A stretch of DNA of 64,000 nt from JBKHYJ01 sp046565505. GTDB lineage: Bacteria; Acidobacteriota; Blastocatellia; UBA7656. Location of the stretch: assembly GCA_046565505.1 (NCBI GenBank), contig JBKHYJ010000025.1:1-64000 (forward strand). The letters run 5' to 3'. Each line of letters starts with the position of its first letter. Within the stretch, counting starts at the first letter, position 1. Shown here in pieces: positions 25,488 through 33,902 of the stretch. The notes below the pieces were generated by a model, which had not been told where the DNA came from, ran no database searches, and was given only the letters and a program-made list of their open reading frames with translations. A program made the position numbers and the translations under genes.

Positions 25488-27398
25488 TCAGAACTTCTTT
25501 AAGAACTCGACGATGGCGTCTTTTTCTTCGGGGCTTAGCAGGGTGCCATATTCGGCCCCGTCATGCCCCTGGTTCCCGTTGCCGTCGAGACTGGTATCGT
25601 AAAGGAAAAATTTGCGCCCGTTCTCTTCGGCCACGTCGCTGATGAAGCCGACGCGCTTCGGGTCGTAAACGTCATAACCCCTGTAGAAGGACTTCGGGCG
25701 CATCCCCTCGGGCTCCAGCAGGTCGCGCAGCGTCGGAACGGAGCCATTGTGCAAATAAGGCGCGCGCAGCCAGATGCCATCGAGCGGCGAGTTGGCGTAG
25801 CCGAATGTTTTGCGGAAGTGCGAGAAACGCTCGTCACAGTAGCCCGCGTAAAAGAGGTTCTGATTCGCGCAAAGGTCGAACGAGTACGAGTCTAATCGCC
25901 AGCGATCCGTTTTGATCTTTTCAATAGGCGTGACCTGGCCCACGTACTCGCCGCTGAAGTCCGTTCCGCTCACCCCATGACAGCTCGCGCAATACTGCGC
26001 GTAGAGTTGCCCGCCCCTGGCCGCGAGCGCCTCGTCTATGGGGAAGGGGTACTTCATAGGCTCCGCGTTGAGCAGCCAATTTTCGACCTTCTTCATGTTA
26101 TCGCGGTCGAGAGTGGCCGGCGTCGCGCCCGTCCCGAAGGCGGCGCTGCGGTTGCGCTCCTCGACGGAATTGTTGTTGCCGTCCCAGTGGAGATTCATAT
26201 TGGCGTCCTTGCGCGCGCCTTGATACCAGATTGACGGGAAATCGCAGAGGCCGACCTGCTCTTTGCGTGGCAGATTATCCATGCGGAAATTCAACAGCAC
26301 CTTAGGCGGGTTGAAAGTGTCGAACCGGCCGGGGCCGGCGTCCGGCTCGCGGTCAAGGAATTTGAACCTGTCCCCGATCATCAGCAGCCGGTCGCGCATC
26401 AGGCTGATGCCGACGAGAGAAAGGGCCTGGAGATTGATCCAGTCCTCCGTCCCATCCTGTTTTATCTCCGGGATGAGCCGCTGGGCGTTGAATCGCTCGT
26501 CTTTAACACACTTGATGAGGAAGCGCGTGAATCCCTCCAGGTCGACCGTGTTGCTGGGCATCCCGACGACTATGGTTGGCTCACTGGTGGCCGAAGCGCG
26601 CACGGAGCCGACATGGCAGATTGCGCAATTGACGAAGACGCGATCAACGCCCTGCACGTTACGCTTAGAAAAGCCCACGGGGAGGTCCCTCGGGTTGCCG
26701 TCTTTGTCCTTCTCGTAGATGAAGCCGAGCGAGGCGTACCCCGGGCCGGGAAGGTGCTCCGGGAAGATCCGCGGCAGGACTTTGAAGACCGAGTAAGGAA
26801 TTCCAGAGCCGCGCTCGCCTCCCGTCGAGCCATATTTGAAATGCTCCAGGTTGTCGTCGTAGGTCACGGCCCTGTCGCGGGTCAGCCGTACGGCGAAATA
26901 AACCGCCAGCACCAGCGCCACCAGGCACGCAGCCGAGATGACGCGCCGCCAGAACTTGCCTGCCGGCTCGTATTGAAAGCTGACTATGAAATCTATGAGC
27001 CGCTTGCGCCCCCACCACACCTTGCCCAGGTAGAGCCCCGGCGCGACTTCGCGTATCTCGTCACGAATCTTGCGGGCGACGAGCGACGTTTTAGAGTAAT
27101 CGAGGACGATAGCTTCTTGCTCGTCTAGCCAGCTCGGCGCTTTGTAAACTTTAGCTTTGACCGCTGACAGGCCGAACGGCGTGATGCGGTTTCGGAGGCT
27201 CCCGCCATCGGCGTTGAAGATTTTACCCTGCCACCAAAACCACCGCGTCAGCCAGGCGAAGAGCCTCACCCACCATGTGCCGGGGCAAACGACTGCGGTT
27301 CCGGCGCCCTCGCCGTTCGGGATTTTTCCGGCAGGGCTTTGCTTGAACAGCTCGTCGAGCTGCTCGCTCGACATCTTTAGCAACTGTGACCGATTCAT
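25488..27398 (-). CDS. Fusion of a 145-aa-type cytoplasmic domain with a membrane-anchored di-haem cytochrome c
   Basis: 636 residues. Residues 1-138 are homologous along their length to the separate 145-aa protein at 28499-28936 (shared phrases include VYKAPSWLD, LDYS, IRDEIREVAPGLYLGKV and KRLIDF). A transmembrane helix (about 152-171) follows, then a RoxA/MauG-like domain with CAICH (258-262) and CASCH (470-474) and the same PYLHNGSVPTLRDLLEP block as its neighbour. No signal peptide precedes the first domain, so it should face the cytoplasm while the haems face the periplasm. It sits between another di-haem gene (83 bp downstream) and a lipase gene. The function of the N-terminal domain is unknown. 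Confidence 0.85.
   Translation of the reverse strand: MNRSQLLKMSSEQLDELFKQSPAGKIPNGEGAGTAVVCPGTWWVRLFAWLTRWFWWQGKIFNADGGSLRNRITPFGLSAVKAKVYKAPSWLDEQEAIVLDYSKTSLVARKIRDEIREVAPGLYLGKVWWGRKRLIDFIVSFQYEPAGKFWRRVISAACLVALVLAVYFAVRLTRDRAVTYDDNLEHFKYGSTGGERGSGIPYSVFKVLPRIFPEHLPGPGYASLGFIYEKDKDGNPRDLPVGFSKRNVQGVDRVFVNCAICHVGSVRASATSEPTIVVGMPSNTVDLEGFTRFLIKCVKDERFNAQRLIPEIKQDGTEDWINLQALSLVGISLMRDRLLMIGDRFKFLDREPDAGPGRFDTFNPPKVLLNFRMDNLPRKEQVGLCDFPSIWYQGARKDANMNLHWDGNNNSVEERNRSAAFGTGATPATLDRDNMKKVENWLLNAEPMKYPFPIDEALAARGGQLYAQYCASCHGVSGTDFSGEYVGQVTPIEKIKTDRWRLDSYSFDLCANQNLFYAGYCDERFSHFRKTFGYANSPLDGIWLRAPYLHNGSVPTLRDLLEPEGMRPKSFYRGYDVYDPKRVGFISDVAEENGRKFFLYDTSLDGNGNQGHDGAEYGTLLSPEEKDAIVEFLKKF
25658..25781. 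repeat. 124-bp exact direct repeat, copy B
   Basis: Partner of 24117-24240, in the neighbouring cytochrome gene. The repeats are in direct orientation about 1.54 kb apart, so recombination between them would delete the intergenic region and fuse the two genes. Confidence 0.9.
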
Positions 27399-27541
27399 AT
27401 GTGTGTACTCGCTTCCCCGCAGCCGGGCGGCGGTAACCAGACGAGCATCGTGACTCTACTGCCGACACGCGTGCGGCAAGTTGCCCGGTTGTCCTAATGC
27501 GCAGAGCCGGCGTCGCCGGGCGACGCAGAACGTGAGGTCTT

Positions 27542-28459
27542 TTAAAGCAGGTCCCCGGCTCTCTCGATCCGTGCGGTGTAGTTAACCGGAGCGTGATCTG
27601 TGAACTTCTCTGTTAAGCCGCCGACATCGCCGGCCAGGATTTCGGTGAGCTTACCCCTCCAAAATGTGAGCCCCTTTAATATCCCCCCGAAGGGGCTCGC
27701 GACGCCGTCTTCATCGTCATGGAGCTTGCCGCGGCGCATGTGGCCGTCATGCTCTATGATATGCGGGACGCCGACGTGGTGGAAATCAGGCCGGATTAAT
27801 CTCGAAACCTGTCGCGGCGGCACGGTCGGAACCAGGTCGCGGTCGTTGACCACGCGGCAATGCAGAAAGTCGCCCGGGAAAGCGTGAATAAACCCCGTCG
27901 TCCCCACGCGCGGCGAGCCGAATGTGTAGAGCGCGGCCGGGGGCCTGACGCCGTCGAAGAAGCACCTCGCCGCGGCCAGAGTCGCTAAGGCGGCCCCGAG
28001 GCTGTGACCCGCGAAGAAAACAGGCACGTCGATCCTTCCCATCTCGTCTTTCACGTCATCCCACACCGCGTCGAGCTGCTTCTTGAACCCCTGGTGCACC
28101 TTCCCCTCGCCTTCCCAGCCGACGGGCAGACAGTCCAGGTCCGACAGCCAGTCGCGGTAACCGAGCGTCCCCCTGAAAGCGAGCACCGCGAAGCCCTCGC
28201 CCCGCACCATCACGCCCTGCGTGTCCCCCGTGTTGAAGTACATGGTTTCCCGCAGGCCGGCGCGGCGCTCGAAGAATTCTTTGCGCGACGGCTCGTCTTC
28301 GCGGTAGGCGAGGCGGCAAGTTTCCATCAGCCACAGCGCGTTGCCCCGCGAATAGCCGGCCGTCGCTGACGGGTCGAACCGGGGCAGCCCGTCGATCATA
28401 AAGAAGTTGTCTGCGTCGCCCGGATTGGTCAGCGCCTTTAGCGATGTGTCTTCTTCCAT
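27542..28459 (-). CDS. Class-3 lipase (alpha/beta hydrolase)
   Basis: 305 residues. The nucleophile elbow GHSLG has S153 as catalytic serine, preceded by VPVFFAG and followed by AALATLAAARC. The block YTFGSPRVG and the segment VNDRDLVPTVPP contribute the Asp, with a His in the downstream VPHIIEHDGH region, as in lipase_3 enzymes. No signal peptide or membrane helix is visible, so a cytoplasmic location is likely. It lies 39 bp downstream of the 145-aa protein gene and upstream of the fusion cytochrome. Family members hydrolyse acylglycerols or phospholipids. The setting suggests supply or turnover of a lipid substrate linked to the cytochromes. Confidence 0.85.
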   Translation of the reverse strand: MEEDTSLKALTNPGDADNFFMIDGLPRFDPSATAGYSRGNALWLMETCRLAYREDEPSRKEFFERRAGLRETMYFNTGDTQGVMVRGEGFAVLAFRGTLGYRDWLSDLDCLPVGWEGEGKVHQGFKKQLDAVWDDVKDEMGRIDVPVFFAGHSLGAALATLAAARCFFDGVRPPAALYTFGSPRVGTTGFIHAFPGDFLHCRVVNDRDLVPTVPPRQVSRLIRPDFHHVGVPHIIEHDGHMRRGKLHDDEDGVASPFGGILKGLTFWRGKLTEILAGDVGGLTEKFTDHAPVNYTARIERAGDLL

Positions 28460-28498
28460 AACATTGACGGTACGCGAACGCCTTAGAAAAGGCGTCTG

Positions 28499-28936
28499 CT
28501 ACTTCGCGAACTCGATGGCGAAATCTATCAAACGCTTCTTGCCCCAGTAGACCTTGCCCAGGTACAGGCCCGGCGCGATTTCGCGGATTTCATCGCGAAT
28601 CCAGTGCGCCAGCAGCGACGTGTCGGAGTAGTCGAGCACTATGCACTCCTTGCCGTCGAGCCAGCTCGGCGCCTTATAGACCTTGGCGATTATGGCGTTT
28701 AGGCCGAAGGCGAGGATTCTGTTTCTCAGCACGCCCTTTTCCGCGTCGAAGGTCTTCCCCTGCCACGCGAAGTGGTTTATGAATTCGGCGACCTCTTCCG
28801 TGTAAGTCGTGCCGGGCGCGACGATGGCGGTCCCCTTGGCCTCGCCATCCGGGATGTCGCCCGGCGGGCTGTTTTTGAAAAGCTCGTCCAGCTCGGTCTG
28901 CGACATCTTCAATAGATCGGCAACTGTCTTGTCCAT
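28499..28936 (-). CDS. 145-aa stand-alone version of the domain fused to the 636-aa cytochrome
   Basis: 145 residues, no signal peptide. It contains the phrases MSQTELDELFKNSP, GTAIVAPGT, VYKAPSWLDGKECIVLDYSD and IREIAPGLYLGKVYWGKKR, closely mirrored in residues 1-138 of the 25488-27398 product. I do not recognise the fold. The compact Trp/Tyr-rich C-terminal half could be a small-ligand or lipid-binding domain, but that is speculation. RBS AGGAG fits the start at 28936. It sits 33 bp downstream of the 709-aa cytochrome gene and 39 bp upstream of the lipase, so all three are probably co-transcribed. Confidence 0.8.
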   Translation of the reverse strand: MDKTVADLLKMSQTELDELFKNSPPGDIPDGEAKGTAIVAPGTTYTEEVAEFINHFAWQGKTFDAEKGVLRNRILAFGLNAIIAKVYKAPSWLDGKECIVLDYSDTSLLAHWIRDEIREIAPGLYLGKVYWGKKRLIDFAIEFAK

Positions 28937-28969
28937 AATTTGCTCCTGTGTGCACTTATCTGAGTCTAC

Positions 28970-31099
28970 TCAGAGCGTCTTGAGGAATTCGATCAGCGCG
29001 AGCTTGTCGGCGTCCGCCAGGTCCGAGCCGAACTCGTGGCCCCGGTCCTCTATGAGGTCCGGGCAATTACTCGCGGCGAACAGCGCAGGGGCGACGTCCC
29101 TCCTCAACAACTCCCTGGCCGCGGCCGAGTCCAGGTGATTCAGCTTGATTTCGACGAACGCCTTTTTGAGCCTGAGGCAAAGATCGACCAGCTTCTCCGG
29201 CCCCATCTCCGGGCCTATGTTAGCCAGCAGGTTGATCGGCGTGCCCTCAGGGATTGGGCCTACGCGGAAGTAGCCGTCAGGGTCGGTATGCGGCCTCAGC
29301 AGGAGGCGAAGCCTTTCGTCAGGGAGCGAGGCGACCTGAAGCTGTAGGCTGCACTCGCGCGACGTGCGCCAGATGGAATCTTTTCCTAGACGCCTGTCGG
29401 GCCAGAGCATCTTTGTGATCGCGTCGTTGAATGCTTCGACGCGGCCTTTGACCGAAGGGTCCCCGTTATAAATTCCGAGCATGTTATTGTGCAGCAGGGG
29501 CGCGGAGGTCCAGACGCTCACGAGCGACGGCACGCGGTAATACCCCGGCCCGCCGCCCTGTATGTTGAATTTTTCCGTCTGGTCCGTGTATGGGTTCCAC
29601 ACGTCGATGCTGCCGACCGAGGGCAAGGATTTATACGTCTCGGATGAGAACGAATCCCATATGTGCCCCCGCATGGCGTTCGTGCCGCAGGTGCGCGCCG
29701 CGTTCGTCCCGATGTAGGTGACGGGGTAGCGGGCGTCATTCGAGAAGAAATTATTGTCACGAAAATCCGGCTTGAGCACCTCACTGCGGAACCAATCGGT
29801 CTCGTTGGCGCCGGCCGGCGGTCGCTTGCTCGAATGACACGTGGCGCAATTTTCGGCGAATACAACCTTACCCCTGTCCAACACTGCCTGGTCTTTCGTC
29901 ATGTAGTCCTTGCCGCCCGGCGCGTCTTCGAGCCTGAAGGACGTAAGGCGCATGAAAAACTTCGCGATGTTTTCAAACTTCTGCTGCGTGGCGAGCCAGT
30001 AAACGGAATTCTTCTGCGCGGTCTCCACGGAGAATGGCTTCTGAGGCGTCAGGCCTATGAGCGCGTTGTGCTGCTTCAGCCAGTGCTGTGAATAGCTCCC
30101 GATGTTCACGAATACGCGCAACGTCGCGCCCGGAACGCCGACGGAATCCGCGCCGTCCTTAAGCACATGCGGGACGTTCATCGTCTCGGAGACGCCCGGC
30201 AGGTGCAGCGCGTCGCCCGCGAGCTTCTCCTCTTGCCCGACGCGGAGCCGCTCGCCGAGCAGGAAGATGGCGTTGATCGCGTTCGGGTTGTTGATGTGAT
30301 CGGTCGCGATGCGCGAAGTGTCCGACGTGCCCGGCGGCTGCGTCGCCAACATCTCCCAGAAGAAGCCGCCCGGCCTCACGTCGTGCCCGAAGACGCGGCC
30401 TTCGCGGATGTACTGGTTCCCGATGGCCGAGGCGAGGTTCTCCCACCTCGGGTTCTCCGGGTCGCTCGGCGGGTTGACCGGGTTGAACGCGATGTGACAA
30501 GACCCGCACGACACCCCGACGCGATAAGGGCGGATTAGCTGCGGGTCGGCGGCGTAATCCGGGTCATTGTAAAAACGGTCCGCGTCCCATTTCCTCGCCG
30601 CCTCTCCCTTGAAATCAGGGTTATCAAAGAGCCTTAGCCCGAGGATGCCTGTCGGCCGGCCATATGCCTGCGTGATTATGGCGTCCGGCTCAGGCTCGGC
30701 CGCTTCGTCGATCCATAGGCCGTACTTGTCCGGCTGCGAAGCCTGCCTGAAGCCGGGCTGGTTGATAAGCCCCATCTCCTTGAACCGAGTCGCACGGTTG
30801 CGGGAATCTATCGTCTTAATTAGGTCGAACATGCCGAAACCTTCGCGGGCCATGCGGTCCCAGAACTGCTCGTTGCCCCCGCACCAAAGGTTCCAGGTGT
30901 TGCGGCCTTTGATCTCGTCGGGCGACAGCTCGATGCCGCCGTCCATCGGCTTAAACACGTCGAAGGAGATTTCCGGGAAATCCTCGGGCTTGCGCCCGCC
31001 GCCGTCGTCGATCAGGGACCGGTCCTTACAGCTAAAGTTAGCGAAAGTAAGCGCGGCAAGAAATATGAGCCCCGCCAGTAAAGAGCACATCCTTTTCAT
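28970..31099 (-). CDS. Large exported di-haem cytochrome c
   Basis: 709 residues with an N-terminal signal sequence; FANFSC at 19-24 may be a degenerate lipobox with lipidation at C24. Haem motifs are CGSCH (198-202) and CATCH (418-422). Between and beyond these lie YRVPSLVSVWTSAPLLHNNM and a C-terminal EFLKTL like that of the smaller cytochromes, so it is probably a distant relative of them. The length exceeds that of typical di-haem peroxidases. RBS GAGGT fits the start at 31099. As first gene of the minus-strand set it probably heads the operon; the 299 bp before it (31100-31398) hold no gene. Confidence 0.82.
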   Translation of the reverse strand: MKRMCSLLAGLIFLAALTFANFSCKDRSLIDDGGGRKPEDFPEISFDVFKPMDGGIELSPDEIKGRNTWNLWCGGNEQFWDRMAREGFGMFDLIKTIDSRNRATRFKEMGLINQPGFRQASQPDKYGLWIDEAAEPEPDAIITQAYGRPTGILGLRLFDNPDFKGEAARKWDADRFYNDPDYAADPQLIRPYRVGVSCGSCHIAFNPVNPPSDPENPRWENLASAIGNQYIREGRVFGHDVRPGGFFWEMLATQPPGTSDTSRIATDHINNPNAINAIFLLGERLRVGQEEKLAGDALHLPGVSETMNVPHVLKDGADSVGVPGATLRVFVNIGSYSQHWLKQHNALIGLTPQKPFSVETAQKNSVYWLATQQKFENIAKFFMRLTSFRLEDAPGGKDYMTKDQAVLDRGKVVFAENCATCHSSKRPPAGANETDWFRSEVLKPDFRDNNFFSNDARYPVTYIGTNAARTCGTNAMRGHIWDSFSSETYKSLPSVGSIDVWNPYTDQTEKFNIQGGGPGYYRVPSLVSVWTSAPLLHNNMLGIYNGDPSVKGRVEAFNDAITKMLWPDRRLGKDSIWRTSRECSLQLQVASLPDERLRLLLRPHTDPDGYFRVGPIPEGTPINLLANIGPEMGPEKLVDLCLRLKKAFVEIKLNHLDSAAARELLRRDVAPALFAASNCPDLIEDRGHEFGSDLADADKLALIEFLKTL

Positions 31100-31398
31100 G
31101 TTGGAACCTCGAGACCGTTCTTAGTAACAAAGCTTTCGTGAAATGTTGCCGCACTACTTATCATGAAAAGTCATTACGGCGCAACGTTTTTTTCCTATGC
31201 GCGCGTGGCAAAATTAGTTCAATCTGATTCGCTCTCCGTAATTTATCTCGTTCAGCCTGTATCACCATTTACTAAATGGAAAACTAAGGGAAACATTTCA
31301 GGGGTTAATTTCGGGAAGGTGTGGGAGGTTAATCGGAGCGTGGGAAGGCGGCAATGATTGAAGAAAGCCATGCTCGCATCTCTCCGCCCAATGAGTTG

Positions 31399-32145
31399 CT
31401 AGACATAAGGCCGGCGCGCCCGCTCGCCGGCCGACGCGATGATTTCGGCCAACCGCCGCCCCCATTGGGCGTAGCCCCACTCGCTCGGATGAAAGCCGTC
31501 TTCGCAAAAGAATTCCCTGGTCAGCTCGAACTGTGAACTCACATGGATGATTCCAGGCATTGCCGCCGCGATTCTGACGGAGGCGCGGTCGAGTAACCTT
31601 GCACGCTGACCCAGGACAGATTTCAGGGGCCGCGGCAGCGCCGGGAAGTATTGCAAAGGCGGCACGCCCGTCAGGACTATCAGACAATCACCGGCGCGTT
31701 CGCGCACGCCTGCGATGAGTCCTTCAAGGTCTGTGGACCATTTAGAAATACCATGCCAGTGGATCACGTCGTTTACGCCCAGGGCGATGACCACGGCGTC
31801 CGCGCGTCGGTACGGCATTATCGGGACTATCTCTCGCAAGGCCCTTCCGGCAGTCGCGCCGGAAAGTCCGAATGCTCGCCATATAACGCCGCGACCGAGT
31901 AACCCTGACAGGGCCGAAGCGGTCTGACCCGTTATGGCAGTTTCATGAGTCGGCGCGCCGATGCCGGCCACGGGGGATTCGCCGATCACGATCAACGCGA
32001 AAGGGTTTTCTTCCCCGCCTACCGCGCCTGAGCATGGCCCGGCCGCGCCCGGCAGGCGCGGCGTGCGGAGGCGTACCCATAAGCCCTGCATGAGCAGAAA
32101 GGGCAGAAGCAGAGGTATAGAAACCTTATTAAGAAAATGGTCCAT
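31399..32145 (-). CDS. SGNH/GDSL-family esterase with N-terminal membrane anchor
   Basis: 248 residues. A hydrophobic N-terminus (about 8-24) suggests an anchor or signal. The catalytic blocks are IGESPVAG (block I, Ser in GES), the Gly of block II in FGLSGATAG, GVND (block III) and DGFHPS (block V Asp/His). All four SGNH residues are present, so it should be an active esterase or acyl hydrolase acting outside the cytoplasm. Substrate unknown. GGGGAT precedes the ATG at 32145. Confidence 0.8.
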   Translation of the reverse strand: MDHFLNKVSIPLLLPFLLMQGLWVRLRTPRLPGAAGPCSGAVGGEENPFALIVIGESPVAGIGAPTHETAITGQTASALSGLLGRGVIWRAFGLSGATAGRALREIVPIMPYRRADAVVIALGVNDVIHWHGISKWSTDLEGLIAGVRERAGDCLIVLTGVPPLQYFPALPRPLKSVLGQRARLLDRASVRIAAAMPGIIHVSSQFELTREFFCEDGFHPSEWGYAQWGRRLAEIIASAGERARRPYV

Positions 32146-32873
32146 ATCCCCGGATTAGTGACGCTAAATTTTCTACAAAGCTTGTGAGTATGATCGCATA
32201 ACCGCGCGGGCGTTTGATTCGGAACGAGTCGATACAAGATAAAGGGACGTTACGAGAGAAGCGCGCGGCGGCGTCTCTTGTCTCCAGTCCTCTTGCGCCT
32301 TCGCGGTGCGTCACTAGCTTATCTTATCAATTCATCCGCCCCCTCGCCCGATTTTATGGTCGGCGTCTGATTTCTGCACACGTCGTAATCATGGGATACG
32401 TATGGATAAACGCTCCGCCGCCCCCTGACGGAAGAAGAGAGATTGCCAGGGATGGTTGTCGACGGGCCATCTGAGGTCGCTCAATCTGAATCAGCCCAGG
32501 GTTGAGCGCAAATTACCCAGTTGGCTGCAAGATCACCCCACCAGGAATCACTTTTTCAGCTTGTCATCAGTTATCAGTTACTCATGTAAAGCCTGTGAGT
32601 AGGCACAGCCTTTGCTGAATAAGACTGTTTCGTTGTCAGGACGCTATGGCATGCAAATTCCGGTTGTCGGTCCCGTTTTTATAGGATTTCGGCAGTACGG
32701 ATCAGCTATTGAGAAGAGGTTAGTATAGCGCCGGCCGTTCTTTTGAGGGCCAGGTCCCGGAAGGGGTGCGGCGACGGTCTAATAACAACAAACAGGCCAG
32801 AAAGACCGGGAGCGCCCGTGGCTTACATGTGGGCCGGGTCCGCTTCCTGATGGGCCTAGAAAGACAGGTGAGC
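32146..32873. other. 728-bp divergent intergenic region
   Basis: Separates the minus-strand SGNH gene from the plus-strand SRPBCC gene and should carry promoters in both directions. Base composition is mixed; around 32560-32600 it is AT-rich with the short tandem ATCAGTTATCAGTTA. The frame of the SRPBCC gene is open back to a GTG at 32766, but the extra 36 residues are low-quality. No gene recognised. Confidence 0.45.
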
Positions 32874-33896
32874 ATGGCAATTCAGCAAACAAGACAAGCT
32901 CTCGCGCCGGATCGCGCCTTGGACAGGGAAGACGATGCAGGCGAGCAACCGCGCGCGCAACAACGTAAATATGACCTACAAAGAAGGCCATACATGCAGC
33001 GAGCCGGCTCAACGAGCGAGACCGACGAGCGACTTGCAACTGGCCTTGGGTGGTTTAGCATAGGCCTCGGCCTGGCGGAAGTTTTGGCCCCGAAGGGCCT
33101 GGCGAAACTTATCGGCGTCAGCGACGAGCACCCGATCCTATTTCGCTTGCTGGGGCTGCGCGAGATAGCCAGCGGCATAGGCATTCTCACACAGCGCCGG
33201 CCGGCCGGCTGGGTCTGGTCTCGCGTGGCGGGCGACGTTATGGACCTGTCGCTGCTCGGCGTAGCCCTCGCCTCGGATGACTCCGACAAGGGCAGAGTAG
33301 CTGCGGCAACCGCCGCCGTAATCGGAGTCACGGCGCTCGATGTGTTCAACGCGCAGCGGCTCAGCGACGGCTCCGGGGCCGGCGCCGGGACCGTGCGCGC
33401 TAAGACCATGACGATCAATCGGCCCCCCGAGGAGGTCTACAGATTCTGGCGCGACTTCCAGAACCTGCCTCGCTTCATGACCCACCTCGAATCCGTGCAG
33501 GTTACCGGCGACAACCGTTCGCACTGGGTGGCGAAGGCCCCCGCAGGCGCCACGGTCGAGTGGGATGCAGAGATCGTCGAAGACAGGCCTAATGAGGTGA
33601 TCTCGTGGCGGTCGCTGGAGGGCGCGGACGTGGACAATTCCGGTTCCGTGAGGTTCGAGAGAGCGCCGGGCGGGCGCGGCACGGAGGTCAGGGTCGAGAT
33701 AGCGTACGACCCTCCGGGCGGCGTCCTCGGCACGACCGTCGCCAAGCTCTTCGGCGAAGAGCCCGAGCAGCAACTCAAGGATGACCTTTACCGCTTCAAG
33801 CAGGTGATGGAGACGGGCGAGGTCGTGCGGTCAGACGCGAGCATTCACAGCGGTCCGCATCCGGGGCAGCCCCCGGCAAGATCAAGCGAACAATAA
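32874..33896 (+). CDS. SRPBCC/START-like protein with hydrophobic N-terminal half
   Basis: 340 residues from the ATG at 32874, which has AGGTGAG upstream; the frame extends to 32766 without a better site. Residues about 50-150 hold hydrophobic stretches (LGLAEVLAPKGLAKLIGV, GVALASDD and the AAATAAVIGV block), probably membrane-associated. The C-terminal half (about 175-325) is a polyketide-cyclase/dehydrase-type SRPBCC domain starting KTMTINRPPEEVYRFWRDFQ and ending LKDDLYRFKQVMETGE. Such proteins bind hydrophobic ligands. It lies 6 bp before a zinc alcohol dehydrogenase gene, a pairing I have seen in other soil bacteria, so the two are likely one operon. Confidence 0.75.
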   Translation: MAIQQTRQALAPDRALDREDDAGEQPRAQQRKYDLQRRPYMQRAGSTSETDERLATGLGWFSIGLGLAEVLAPKGLAKLIGVSDEHPILFRLLGLREIASGIGILTQRRPAGWVWSRVAGDVMDLSLLGVALASDDSDKGRVAAATAAVIGVTALDVFNAQRLSDGSGAGAGTVRAKTMTINRPPEEVYRFWRDFQNLPRFMTHLESVQVTGDNRSHWVAKAPAGATVEWDAEIVEDRPNEVISWRSLEGADVDNSGSVRFERAPGGRGTEVRVEIAYDPPGGVLGTTVAKLFGEEPEQQLKDDLYRFKQVMETGEVVRSDASIHSGPHPGQPPARSSEQ

Positions 33897-33902
33897 GGGG
33901 GA

